Shown here piece by piece: positions 7,833 through 16,195 of a stretch of DNA of 64,000 nucleotides (the stretch's first letter is position 1; every line of letters begins with the position of its first letter). A program made the translations under genes and the position numbers. The notes under the pieces were generated by a model. The model was not told the origin of the DNA and made no database searches. It was given only the letters and a program-made list of their open reading frames with translations. Origin of the DNA: Paraclostridium sordellii (GTDB lineage Bacteria > Bacillota > Clostridia > Peptostreptococcales > Peptostreptococcaceae); the NCBI RefSeq assembly GCF_000953675.1, contig NZ_LN679998.1, positions 1,967,963 through 2,031,962 on the forward strand, written 5' to 3'.

Positions 7833-10094
7833 TTTGTTCATTTTCATAAAAACTTTCTCTGGAGTAATAGGAAGATTGTTTACTCTAACTCCAGATGCAT
7901 TATATACAGCTTCTTGTATTGCAGGTAGAGGTGTATTTATAACTACCTCTCCAACTGATTTGGCTCCAAATGGACCTGTTGGTTCATGAGTTTCAACAAA
8001 ATCTACAACTACATTACCAACATCACATCTTGCTGGAATTTTATATTGCATAAAGGTATTAGTATCCATATGCCCATCATCTGTATATCTTACTTCTTCA
8101 AACATGGCCATACCTATTCCTTGGACAATTCCACCTTCAACTTGAATTCTAGCTAAGTTTTTATTTATAACCGTACCACAGTCTACAACTGCAACATAAT
8201 CTAAAACTTCATATTTACCAGTCTCTATATCCATTTCAATTTCAACAAATCCAGCTATAAAAGGTGGAGGTGAAACATCACTACCATGAGATGCATAACC
8301 TACTAATTGTTCTTTTTCCGGTCCTACGGTAAAATCTATTGCAATATCAAATAATGATATTTTACTACATTCACAATAAACATATTCTCCATCAAAATCT
8401 ACATACTCTTTATCTACATCAAGTTTTCTTGCTCCAACTTCTATAATTTTATCACGAAGTATATTACAAGCTTTAACTACTGCCATACCTGTTACATATG
8501 TAGTAGATGATGCATAAGATCCTGGATCATATGGAACTACATCTGTATCTGCTGATATTACATTAATTTTATTTATATTAGTTTCAAGTATTTCACATGC
8601 CATTTGAGATAAAATTGTATCACTTCCAGTTCCCATATCTGTTGACCCTATTAATAATGTATAATTCCCATCATCATTTAATCTTATTTCTGCACTTGCT
8701 GTATCTATTCCAGCTATTCCAGATCCTTGCATAGTAAGTGCCATACCTACACTTCTAACTTTCCCATTTTCTAATTTCTTACATGGATATTTCTCATTCC
8801 AGTTTATAAGTTTTTTTCCTTTATCTATACATTTAGCCAAATCTACACTGTTTAAAGTCTTATTATATGCAAAGCTTGTTTCCCCTTCTTTTACTATATT
8901 CTTAAGTCTTATTTCAGTAGGATCCATATTTAATTTATGAGCAAGTATGTTTATAGTTGATTCTACTGCAAAACAGCCTTGAGTTGCTCCATATCCTCTA
9001 AGTGCTCCTGCTGGCATCTTATTAGTATAAACTACATTTCCCTTAAATCTAGATGCTTTTAGCTTATTGTACATAGGCATAGTTTTTTCTCCAACCAAAC
9101 CAAATGTTGTTGATGCATGTTCTCCGTAAGCTCCAGTATCTGATAGAGCATCTATATCTATAACTTTTATTACTCCATCTTTCGTAGCTCCAATTTTTAC
9201 ATTTAATCTCATTGCATGTCTACTTGTAGAACAGTTAAATGTTTCTTTTCTATCATAAATTATTTTTGCAGGCTTTCCAGTTTTTAAAGTAACTATAGCT
9301 GAGAAAATTTCTACACATGCAGTTTGCTTACCTCCAAAGCCCCCACCTATTCTAGGTTTAACAACTCTAATTTTACTTGATGGTATATTTAAAGCTCTAG
9401 ATAAATGTCTTCTTACATGAAATGGTATTTGGGTAGAACTAACAACTACCAATCTTCCATTATGGTCTAAGTAGTTATATGCTCTATAGGTTTCCATCAT
9501 AGCATGGGCTTGAGCCTGAGTATAATAAGTTTCTTCTACTACAAAATCACACTTTGATAGTTCTTCTTCTACATTTCCTTTTTCATAAAAATGTTTAGAT
9601 ACAATATTTCTTTCTCTTTCCATACCTATATCAAAATTACAGTGTAGGTCTTGATTATGTACTACTATCTCATTATCTATAGCATCTTCCATATTTATTA
9701 CAGGCTTTAACACTTCATATTCAACCTTAATCATTCTCATTGCTTTAACTGCAGTTTTTTCATCTACTGCTGCAATTATTGCAACTTCATCACCTACATA
9801 TCTAACAGTATCTTCAAGTATTAATCTATCATAAGGAGATGGCTCTGGATAAGATTGTCCAGCTAGTGTAAATCTTGTATTTGGAACATCTTTATATGTT
9901 ATTATACATTCAACTCCATCAACTTTTTCAGCTCTTGAAGTATCTATGTTTTTTATTTTTGCATAAGCATGTGGGCTTCTTAATATTTTAACTACTAATG
10001 CTTCTTTTGAAGCTAAATCATCTGTATATACTGGTTTTCCTGTAGCTATAGCCATTCCATCAATTTTTTGTATTCCTTTACCTATTATCTTCAT
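7830..10094 (-). CDS. xdhA: Xanthine dehydrogenase-type molybdenum hydroxylase, Mo-cofactor subunit
   Basis: A 754-residue large subunit that hydroxylates a purine-type substrate at the molybdopterin centre. Visible active-site elements are SSTQIPF (Gln 222), GGGFGGK (250-256), YDRKETF (Glu 284, equivalent to the purine-binding Glu of xanthine dehydrogenase), GALRGYGATQG (Arg 366) and GAKSVGE near the end (catalytic Glu 716). The ATG follows the TAA of the 2Fe-2S gene with no gap, so the two are translationally coupled. The neighbouring NCS2 permease supports a purine substrate. Hypoxanthine, xanthine or another purine cannot be separated by eye. moaA and mogA lie 27 kb away. Confidence 0.92.
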   Translation of the reverse strand: MKIIGKGIQKIDGMAIATGKPVYTDDLASKEALVVKILRSPHAYAKIKNIDTSRAEKVDGVECIITYKDVPNTRFTLAGQSYPEPSPYDRLILEDTVRYVGDEVAIIAAVDEKTAVKAMRMIKVEYEVLKPVINMEDAIDNEIVVHNQDLHCNFDIGMERERNIVSKHFYEKGNVEEELSKCDFVVEETYYTQAQAHAMMETYRAYNYLDHNGRLVVVSSTQIPFHVRRHLSRALNIPSSKIRVVKPRIGGGFGGKQTACVEIFSAIVTLKTGKPAKIIYDRKETFNCSTSRHAMRLNVKIGATKDGVIKVIDIDALSDTGAYGEHASTTFGLVGEKTMPMYNKLKASRFKGNVVYTNKMPAGALRGYGATQGCFAVESTINILAHKLNMDPTEIRLKNIVKEGETSFAYNKTLNSVDLAKCIDKGKKLINWNEKYPCKKLENGKVRSVGMALTMQGSGIAGIDTASAEIRLNDDGNYTLLIGSTDMGTGSDTILSQMACEILETNINKINVISADTDVVPYDPGSYASSTTYVTGMAVVKACNILRDKIIEVGARKLDVDKEYVDFDGEYVYCECSKISLFDIAIDFTVGPEKEQLVGYASHGSDVSPPPFIAGFVEIEMDIETGKYEVLDYVAVVDCGTVINKNLARIQVEGGIVQGIGMAMFEEVRYTDDGHMDTNTFMQYKIPARCDVGNVVVDFVETHEPTGPFGAKSVGEVVINTPLPAIQEAVYNASGVRVNNLPITPEKVFMKMNK

Positions 10095-10544
10095 TTACTT
10101 TACCCCCAGATACGTTTTTATAGCTCTTAATTGTCCCATATATCCTGTACATCTACAAAGATTTCCAGTTAGGTAATGTTTTATATCGTCCTCTGTTGGG
10201 TTTATAAGTTCATTTTTCATAGCTATAACTGTTAGTATAAATCCAGGTGAACAAAATCCACACTGTTCTGCACCTTCGCTGACTAATATTTGTGCAAATT
10301 CACTAGCTTCTTTTTCTAACCCTTCTATAGTCGTAATTTCTTTATTAACTGCTCTAACTGTTAAAGTAGCACATGATAAGGTTGGTTTCTTTTCAATCCA
10401 TACAGTACAAAGTCCACAACAACCAGTATCACACCCTCTTTTTACACTTAAATTTCCTAACTTTCTCAAAGAGTCTACTAAGTATTCCTCTGGTTCTATA
10501 TCTATTTTTCTATTTTTCCCATTTACCTTAAGTTCAACTAACAT
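10095..10544 (-). CDS. xdhC: Xanthine dehydrogenase-type hydroxylase, 2Fe-2S subunit
   Basis: A 149-residue electron-transfer subunit with two [2Fe-2S] clusters. The plant-ferredoxin-type cluster uses Cys38, Cys43, Cys46 and Cys58 (RGCDTGCCGLC), and the helical second cluster uses Cys95, Cys98 (QCGFC), Cys130 and Cys132 (LCRC). All eight ligands are present. It passes electrons from the molybdenum centre to FAD. It overlaps the end of the FAD-subunit gene by 7 nt, and its GGAGG lies inside that gene, which indicates translational coupling. It is the middle gene of the three-gene operon. Confidence 0.95.
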   Translation of the reverse strand: MLVELKVNGKNRKIDIEPEEYLVDSLRKLGNLSVKRGCDTGCCGLCTVWIEKKPTLSCATLTVRAVNKEITTIEGLEKEASEFAQILVSEGAEQCGFCSPGFILTVIAMKNELINPTEDDIKHYLTGNLCRCTGYMGQLRAIKTYLGVK

Positions 10545-11332
10545 GTCTCAACCTCCATTAAAGCCCTTTTTACTAATATCTTACTTATTTGAATTCTATA
10601 ATCTTTTGATGCTCTCATATTAGCCCCAAAACTAACGTCATTTATTATCATATCTAAAGCCATTTCAATATTTTTTTCATTTATATCATTATTAGATAAA
10701 AAATTACTAGCTTCTATTGCTACTGTTGCTCTTTGAGGTCTGGCACCTATACAAATTTTAAACTGACTATCTAGTTTTGATACAGATACATTTAATATAG
10801 GATAATCACTTTTAGCATTTCTCATCGATTTGTATACTGCACATTTTTCATTCTTTTTTATATAAATTTTTGTTAGTATATCTCTTTCAATTTTCTTATT
10901 TAAAAACTCATCTAAAGGTATTCTTCCTCCATTATATAACTCAACGTATGTATCTAAACTAAGCAATGCTACAATAACATCTGAGAATCCATATTTTGAA
11001 AATACACTTGCACCTACTGTTACAACATTTCTAAATTGAACTCCTATTATATCTCTAACTGCGTTTTTAATTATTCCATTAAAATATTTATTTATAATTG
11101 GACTAATCTCTAAACTTCTAAGTGTAGTCATAGCTCCAATTTCTATAGACTCATCATCTTCTTTTATATAATCTAATCCCAAGTTTGAAAGTTCAATTCC
11201 TGTTCCAATTCTTTTTTTTCCCATTCTTAAAAAAGCTGTCCCTCCAAGAATTTGATTGTTCTTTCTTTTAACTAATATAGAGTATGCTTCTTCTAATGTA
11301 GTTGGTTGTACTATGTCAGTAAGCGTAAACAT
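10538..11332 (-). CDS. xdhB: Xanthine dehydrogenase-type hydroxylase, FAD subunit
   Basis: A 264-residue FAD-binding subunit of the CO dehydrogenase medium-chain family, which receives electrons from the 2Fe-2S subunit and passes them to NAD or another acceptor. ILGGTAFLRMG near residue 35 is the pyrophosphate-binding loop, and VVTVGASVFSKYGFSD near 105-120 is the second FAD motif (Gly-Ala in place of the usual Gly-Gly-Asn). The C-terminal CO_deh_flav_C-like region includes CIGARPQRA. It is somewhat shorter than typical subunits (about 280-290). First gene of the operon, with a strong AAGGGAGG site and an extended -10 promoter upstream. Confidence 0.9.
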   Translation of the reverse strand: MFTLTDIVQPTTLEEAYSILVKRKNNQILGGTAFLRMGKKRIGTGIELSNLGLDYIKEDDESIEIGAMTTLRSLEISPIINKYFNGIIKNAVRDIIGVQFRNVVTVGASVFSKYGFSDVIVALLSLDTYVELYNGGRIPLDEFLNKKIERDILTKIYIKKNEKCAVYKSMRNAKSDYPILNVSVSKLDSQFKICIGARPQRATVAIEASNFLSNNDINEKNIEMALDMIINDVSFGANMRASKDYRIQISKILVKRALMEVETC

Positions 11333-11391
11333 ACTTTTCCTCCCTTTTTTATATTACAAATTTTTTTCATTTAATACACAATTCATCATAA

Positions 11392-11397
11392 ATTATA
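11392..11397 (-). promoter_or_regulatory. Extended -10 promoter of the xanthine dehydrogenase operon
   Basis: TGGTATAAT on the minus strand, a perfect -10 with TGn extension, about 60 nt upstream of the FAD-subunit ATG. The -35 region is weak, which leaves room for activation. Confidence 0.55.
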
Positions 11398-11477
11398 CCA
11401 TAATAAACAATATTAAATATGCCTTTTTAATATTGAAAAAACTATTTAATAATAACTTATATCATTATATATATTTC

Positions 11478-11513
11478 AAAATAAAGCATCCTAAAATTAG
11501 GATGCCTTATTTT
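11478..11513 (-). terminator. Intrinsic terminator
   Basis: GCATCCTA pairs with TAGGATGC across AAAT and is flanked by A- and T-rich arms (AATAAA / TTATTTT). It follows the antiporter gene and separates it from the xanthine dehydrogenase operon. Confidence 0.8.
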
Positions 11514-11537
11514 GCATCAAAATCATATAAGTTTATG

Positions 11538-12773
11538 TTATTCTTTTTCTAATAGTTCTAATTTACTTGCAAGGTATTTTGTAGTACTTCCTTGTATTAT
11601 AAGTGTCACTAAAATTGTCATAAACACAATAGAAGATATAACTTCATACCCAGGAATTTTCATAGCTCCAATTATCCCACAAAGTGCAGCAGGTATAACT
11701 CCTGTTTCTCTTACCCACATCATAAATAAGATTTCTTTTTTATCCCATTTAGCTCTTTTATCAAAAATACAACAAACTATTACACTTATAGGTCTTGCAA
11801 TAAACATTAGGCCTATAACTACAATTGTAGCTGGAACAAAATACTTTGATAAAACATATAGGTCAACTTGACTTCCTAATATAATAAAAATCATCATTCT
11901 GCAAATAGTTCCTAGAGTTTCAACAACATTTACATCTGCATCATATGATTTTTGAGTTAACCATATTCTAAAATTCTTTTTATTACCATTAATTATTCCA
12001 ACTATAAAGCAAGCCATATACCCACTTCCACCTAATTTAGTAGCTAGTTCATAAGCTATTATTACAGATATTATGGATATTATAGGTGCAAAATCTTTAA
12101 ATATTCCATAAGGTTTGTCATTTATTAATTTTAATAAAATAATTCCTGTTAGAATTCCAACAATAACTCCAACAAAAACCATAATTCCTAAATCATATAT
12201 ATGTTCTTTTATAGAAAATTTTCCAGAAAGAATTATAGCAAGAACTGCTGATGTCAGTATAGCTCCTGTTGCATCATTAAATGCAGATTCACTTATTACA
12301 GTTTGTTTTACTTTATTTTTTATATTTATACTATTAAAGATAGGCACTAGTGTAGCTGGATCAGTCGATGCTATTATAGATCCAGCTAATAAAGCAGTTA
12401 TTGCATTAATTTCAAACGTAAATCCTATAATTTCTTTCATTATTACGGCAGAAATTAAAACCCCTAAAGTTGATAAAAAAAGAACTGTAAGTTTTACATT
12501 TTTTAGTACCTTAAGACTTATTTCTTTTCCACCTAGGTAAAGTATAAAAGCAGATCCAAAAGTTAATATAAGTTGGTTTTCTATTTGATAAGAACTTATA
12601 TCAATAAATTTAAAAACAGATGGTCCTATAAATATTCCTGCTATAAGGAATAAAACTACATCTGGTATATTTATTTTTTCACTGATCTTACTGCATACTA
12701 TTCCTGTCATAGCAACTATTGCAAATATAACTAATAAATTATTGCTAGCTATTGCGTGAATAGATGTCTCCAT
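11538..12773 (-). CDS. Cation/proton antiporter, CPA1 (NhaP-like) family
   Basis: A 411-residue integral membrane protein with about 11-12 hydrophobic segments of the Na_H_Exchanger family. The CPA1 signature is clear: ASTDPATLVPIF followed by ESAFNDATGAI, where the Asn-Asp pair is the ion-binding site of NhaP-type exchangers. It should exchange Na+ or K+ for protons; the ion is not readable. There is no C-terminal TrkA domain. The start is ATG at 12773, directly behind a terminator-like hairpin whose 3-prime arm carries the only ribosome-binding site (AGGGG). It lies 77 nt downstream of the purine permease and is probably expressed by read-through. Confidence 0.88.
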   Translation of the reverse strand: METSIHAIASNNLLVIFAIVAMTGIVCSKISEKINIPDVVLFLIAGIFIGPSVFKFIDISSYQIENQLILTFGSAFILYLGGKEISLKVLKNVKLTVLFLSTLGVLISAVIMKEIIGFTFEINAITALLAGSIIASTDPATLVPIFNSINIKNKVKQTVISESAFNDATGAILTSAVLAIILSGKFSIKEHIYDLGIMVFVGVIVGILTGIILLKLINDKPYGIFKDFAPIISIISVIIAYELATKLGGSGYMACFIVGIINGNKKNFRIWLTQKSYDADVNVVETLGTICRMMIFIILGSQVDLYVLSKYFVPATIVVIGLMFIARPISVIVCCIFDKRAKWDKKEILFMMWVRETGVIPAALCGIIGAMKIPGYEVISSIVFMTILVTLIIQGSTTKYLASKLELLEKE

Positions 12774-12833
12774 AAAAAAAACCCCTAAAATTTAAATTTA
12801 ATAAATTATATGAATTTAAATTTTAGAGGTGAT
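12774..12833 (-). promoter_or_regulatory. Terminator hairpin that also contains the antiporter ribosome-binding site
   Basis: In minus-strand RNA CCTCTAAAATTTAAATT pairs with AATTTAAATTTTAGGGG over a 14 nt loop, and eight U follow directly, ending at the AUG of the antiporter. The stem would stop transcription after the permease gene. The AGGGG in its 3-prime arm is the antiporter's only plausible ribosome-binding site. Confidence 0.7.
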
Positions 12834-12850
12834 TTTTAAATTTAAGAAGC

Positions 12851-14185
12851 TTATGTGTTGCTATTTATAATTTCTACCTTATTTTTTAATTCATTTGTTT
12901 CTTTAGGCAATATTATATTTAATACAATAGCTACAATTGCAACAACTATTAATCCTGAATCTCCAAATATAAGTTGTATAGATTCTGGCATCTGAGATAA
13001 AACTCCTGGTACTAAAGATAGTCCAACGCCTAAACCTAAGGCTACTGCAACTATTGTGCTATTTCTATTGTTTAGAGGTTCTGATGTTATAAGTTTTATT
13101 CCACTTACAGCTATCATAGCAAACATCATAACACTAGCTCCACCTAATACACTTGATGGCATTAGTGATATTAATGCCCCAAATTTAGGGAAAATTGCTG
13201 CTAGTATTAAAAAGCCAGCACCTATAGCTACTACATTTCTATTTATAACTTTAGTCATTGCTATAAGACCTACATTTTGACCAAAAGACGTAGTAGGCAT
13301 TGAGTTAAAGACTGATGCAATCATACTTCCTAAACCATCTGCCATAACTCCCCCTGATATTTCTTCATCCTTAGCATCTCTACCTATTCCAGAATGTGCA
13401 ATAGCAGTTATATCTCCAACTGTTTCAACTCCAGATACTATAAACATACATACAAACGCAAAAATTGCATCTATATGGAATTTAAATCCAAACTGAAGTG
13501 GCATAGGAACAGAAACTAATGACATTTGTGAAAGTTGAGAAAAGTCTATTTTACCCATTGGTATGGCAACTATGTATCCTACTATAAGACCTATTAATAT
13601 CGAAGCAATACTTGTTATTCCTTTTGTATATTGCTTAAAAAATAATACCGTTATTAAAACTATACTTCCTAATAATAAATTAGACATAGAGCCAAAATCA
13701 CTAGCTCCAACTCCACCTGCAAAATAATTAATTCCTGTTGGTAACAAAGATATACCTATTGCTAAAACAACTGTTCCAGTTACAACTGGAGGAAAAAATC
13801 TTCTTATTTTTTTTACATATGTACCAAATAAAATTTCTATAATACTTCCAACTAAACAAGCCCCTAATATTCCTTCATATCCATATTTACTTCCCACTGA
13901 TATAGCCACCGACACAAAACCAAAACTAGTTCCCATTACAATTGGAAGCTTTGCTCCAAATGGTCCTATTCTATAACATTGAACTAATGTTACTAATCCC
14001 GAAACTAACATAGCACATTGAACTAGCATAGTTTTATCTTCTAAACTAAGTCCTAATGCCCCAGATATTATTATAAGTGGAGTTACATTCCCTACAAACA
14101 TAGCTAGAACATGTTGAAGTCCTAAAGGTATAGCTTCTTTTAACCTCGGCTTACCATCTAGTTGGTAGATAACTGAATTTTTCAT
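12851..14185 (-). CDS. NCS2 family purine permease (xanthine/uric acid type)
   Basis: A 444-residue membrane protein with about 12-14 hydrophobic segments of the nucleobase/ascorbate transporter family. The family signature is present as QNVGLIAMTK, with the substrate-binding QH-type and GVETVGD segments before it. Length and N-terminus (GLQHVLAMFVGNVTPLII) match xanthine/urate permeases of Firmicutes. It imports purine bases by cation symport and probably feeds the hydroxylase encoded just downstream. It has its own sigmaA promoter flanked by inverted CGAA boxes. I saw no purine riboswitch in the leader. Confidence 0.92.
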   Translation of the reverse strand: MKNSVIYQLDGKPRLKEAIPLGLQHVLAMFVGNVTPLIIISGALGLSLEDKTMLVQCAMLVSGLVTLVQCYRIGPFGAKLPIVMGTSFGFVSVAISVGSKYGYEGILGACLVGSIIEILFGTYVKKIRRFFPPVVTGTVVLAIGISLLPTGINYFAGGVGASDFGSMSNLLLGSIVLITVLFFKQYTKGITSIASILIGLIVGYIVAIPMGKIDFSQLSQMSLVSVPMPLQFGFKFHIDAIFAFVCMFIVSGVETVGDITAIAHSGIGRDAKDEEISGGVMADGLGSMIASVFNSMPTTSFGQNVGLIAMTKVINRNVVAIGAGFLILAAIFPKFGALISLMPSSVLGGASVMMFAMIAVSGIKLITSEPLNNRNSTIVAVALGLGVGLSLVPGVLSQMPESIQLIFGDSGLIVVAIVAIVLNIILPKETNELKNKVEIINSNT

Positions 14186-14231
14186 AGATTTTTACTTCCC
14201 CTTTTCGAATGTTTTTTCATTTTTATATTTT

Positions 14232-14294
14232 AATATTCGTATTTATATATTAATTATAGCAGTTTATTTATTTTTTTCAATATAAAATACGAAT
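14232..14294 (-). promoter_or_regulatory. Inverted CGAA-centred boxes flanking the permease promoter
   Basis: AATATTCGTATTT (14232-14244, after the -10) and AAATACGAATT (14285-14295, before the -35) are inverted copies on either side of the promoter. A third, weaker copy, ATATACGAAAT, lies at 14318-14328. The core with A/T flanks resembles the PurR-binding PurBox of Firmicutes, although the outer C residues differ. Confidence 0.5.
14253..14280 (-). promoter_or_regulatory. SigmaA promoter of the purine permease
   Basis: Minus strand: TTGAAA (14280-14275), 16 bp spacer, TATAAT (14258-14253) with a TGC just before the -10. Confidence 0.7.
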
Positions 14295-14328
14295 TTTAAA
14301 TTACTTTTCAATAAAAATATACGAAATA

Positions 14329-14355
14329 AAAAAACCTCAAATATTTGAGGTTTTA
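14329..14355 (-). terminator. Intrinsic terminator
   Basis: AAAACCTCAAA and TTTGAGGTTTT form a perfect stem with a T-run, just after the stop of the 53-residue gene. Confidence 0.85.
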
Positions 14356-14364
14356 ATATAAAAC

Positions 14365-14526
14365 TTATTTTTTCTCTTTAAATTCATTCTTTAATTCTTC
14401 ACAGTATTTAAATTGCATATTATTTTTATTTATTAATTCATCTATAGATGAACTACTACTTAAAATATATTTAGTGTATTGTAAAGCATTATCATATTGT
14501 CCTTTTTTTAATTTTTCATTTGTCAT
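14365..14526 (-). CDS. Tiny protein of 53 residues, unknown
   Basis: The protein starts MTNEKLKKGQYDNALQYTKY and ends NEFKEKK; it is soluble, helical and contains a run of five serines in the middle. The ATG at 14526 lies 9 nt after AAGGAG, and a strong terminator follows, so this is a credible gene. The phrase GQYDNALQYTKYIL resembles a single tetratricopeptide-like helix pair, but there is too little sequence to assign it. It sits next to another tiny gene (14550-14723) and may be co-transcribed with it. Confidence 0.6.
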   Translation of the reverse strand: MTNEKLKKGQYDNALQYTKYILSSSSSIDELINKNNMQFKYCEELKNEFKEKK

Positions 14527-14549
14527 ATGCTTCACTCCTTAAATTTATT

Positions 14550-14723
14550 TTAGCATGGAGGAAAATAGTTTTTATTTGATAACCTATTACCTAATATATC
14601 TGCTATTTTTTTATTTTGTGAGATTTCATTTGCGATTTCTTCCTTATTATTATTTTGTTTTAATAACTTCTTTACTTCTACATTATTATCTAATTCTTCT
14701 TTTTTTATATTTCTCTCACTCAT
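14550..14723 (-). CDS. Tiny protein of 57 residues with a SASP-like KEEIANE motif
   Basis: The protein starts MSERNIKKEELDNN and ends KNYFPPC. ATG at 14723 follows GGAAGG. The middle contains NNKEEIANEI, which resembles the EIA(S/N)E recognition site where the spore protease GPR cuts small acid-soluble spore proteins. The DNA-binding second half of alpha/beta-type SASPs is missing. A similar motif (NKEEIASELG) occurs in the 72-residue protein at 26190-26408. A minor spore protein is possible, but this is inference from one short motif. Confidence 0.55.
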   Translation of the reverse strand: MSERNIKKEELDNNVEVKKLLKQNNNKEEIANEISQNKKIADILGNRLSNKNYFPPC

Positions 14724-14805
14724 ATAGTTTACCTTCCTTTTATATTATTTAATACTAGAATGTCCATATGAGATTTATTTTAAACTTATAATTTTTTCTA
14801 TAAAA

Positions 14806-14842
14806 AGAAAAAGAAAAGTATATTTGAATACTTTTCTTTTTT
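14806..14842 (-). terminator. Intrinsic terminator
   Basis: The AAAAGAAAAGTAT and ATACTTTTCTTTT arms pair over a short loop with a T-run, 6 nt past the stop of the 37-residue membrane protein gene. Confidence 0.8.
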
Positions 14843-14847
14843 ATAAA

Positions 14848-14961
14848 TTAATATATATCATCCTTATTCTCTTTTTCATTTTTTCTATCGTTATATAAAA
14901 CATAAATTCCTAAAACAGTTATTATAAATACTATTCCCCACAATATAACTGATATAAACAT
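14848..14961 (-). CDS. Single-span membrane micropeptide (37 residues)
   Basis: MFISVILWGIVFIITVLGIY forms one hydrophobic segment, followed by a charged tail NDRKNEKENKDDIY. The ATG follows AGAGGTG at the normal distance and a terminator follows the stop. The topology is probably N-out/C-in by the positive-inside rule. Such micropeptides often stabilise a larger membrane complex. The partner is unknown. It lies upstream-adjacent in map order to a YbhN-like membrane protein gene, which may share its transcript. Confidence 0.6.
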   Translation of the reverse strand: MFISVILWGIVFIITVLGIYVLYNDRKNEKENKDDIY

Positions 14962-15007
14962 ATATTTCACCTCTAATTGTTTAGGTTTTTAGTATTTATA
15001 TATATTA

Positions 15008-16066
15008 TTATGATTTTGCATTAATAGTTCCTTTTATTTTACATTTTTTTAATCTATAATGAGATATAATTGTACATATTCCACAAAATATCAATATAAA
15101 GTAGTATATAAATATTCCATATAAAAATACACCATATCCTATTAATTCTTTTGGAAATATATTTTTAAATATATTAAAAAATACAATTTCATTTGCTCCA
15201 ACATTGCCCGGTGTTGGCACTGGAGAAACTGCCATATATAAAAAGGCCTGTAAAGAAAGTAAAGGTTCATAGGATTCTTTATTTAAACTTAAAGCTCTAT
15301 AAATACAATAAGCTATACTAAAATATAAAGTTAATTGAATAACTGTAAAAATTAAAGATTTTATCAATGATTTTTTATCTTTCATAAAAAACATAACAGA
15401 TTCATAGTATTCATCTATAAACTTATTTATATTGTCTCTTTTATTTTCTAGATTCCTAAAAACTTTAAACCTTTTTAAAAAGTTTAAAATCATATTTATC
15501 ATAGCTTTTGTCTTAGTCGGACTATATATTATAAAAAATCCAAATCCTAACGAAACGATATTTACAGTAACACCTGTAGCTACTAATATAATTACAGAGT
15601 GCATTTCTCCACTTAAATATTCATAGTTTCCTATAAGAAGCATACTACAGTAAATAGTAACTACACTTTGAAATATTACGGTCTTATTTACTATAATAGC
15701 TATTGCTTTACTCATAGGAATTTTATATTTTGTCAGCGCATAAATCTGTATAGGCTGACTTCCAGATGCAAGGGGAGTTACTAAGTTATAATATAAACCC
15801 ATAGTAGCAAGCTTCATACCCAAATACTTTATCTTTGTCTTTTGTATCGAATCTATAATTATCTTTATAATATATCCTTCTAATATTATGTACATTAATA
15901 TTAATATAAATCCTAATATTATATATTTATAATTTATTATTTTGATAAGTTCTGGTAGTATTTTTATATCCAGCGTGCTAATAACTATATATGCAGTTAG
16001 TATTATTAAAAATAGTAAAAAGGTATATTGTAATATATCCCTTTGCTTTTTAGTTAATATATTCAT
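15008..16066 (-). CDS. YbhN/AglD-like integral membrane protein (LPG synthase TM-region family)
   Basis: A 352-residue protein with about 8 hydrophobic segments. It belongs to the family that forms the flippase-like membrane part of lysylphosphatidylglycerol synthases, but it lacks the cytoplasmic aminoacyl-transfer domain. The diagnostic motif TPLASGSQPIQIYAL lies near residue 97, and SPVPTPGNVGANE near 280. Such stand-alone members are thought to move lipid-linked or glycan substrates across the membrane. The site is next to the surface-glycan region. The ATG has a good TAGGAG site. Confidence 0.82.
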   Translation of the reverse strand: MNILTKKQRDILQYTFLLFLIILTAYIVISTLDIKILPELIKIINYKYIILGFILILMYIILEGYIIKIIIDSIQKTKIKYLGMKLATMGLYYNLVTPLASGSQPIQIYALTKYKIPMSKAIAIIVNKTVIFQSVVTIYCSMLLIGNYEYLSGEMHSVIILVATGVTVNIVSLGFGFFIIYSPTKTKAMINMILNFLKRFKVFRNLENKRDNINKFIDEYYESVMFFMKDKKSLIKSLIFTVIQLTLYFSIAYCIYRALSLNKESYEPLLSLQAFLYMAVSPVPTPGNVGANEIVFFNIFKNIFPKELIGYGVFLYGIFIYYFILIFCGICTIISHYRLKKCKIKGTINAKS

Positions 16067-16152
16067 ACATTGTCTCCTAATCAGTTGTATTACTATTATA
16101 TAAGTATACTCTTTTTAGGGTTTATTTCAATAGTTTTTAACTTAACATGATT

Positions 16153-16195
16153 TAAAACAAAATAAGGGCCTTAAAAGCCCTTATTTTGTTTTTTC
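16153..16195 (-). terminator. Intrinsic terminator
   Basis: ACAAAATAAGGGC and GCCCTTATTTTGT pair across a 7 nt loop, followed by a T-run. It overlaps the stop of the cyclophilin gene. Confidence 0.9.

Noticed and set aside
14186-14330. Purine riboswitch before the NCS2 permease
   Set aside because: I could not find the conserved loop sequences of a guanine or xanthine aptamer in the leader.
14555-14752. Open frame of 65 codons on the plus strand rich in Leu, Tyr and Phe
   Set aside because: It overlaps two better supported tiny minus-strand genes that have ribosome-binding sites and terminators.
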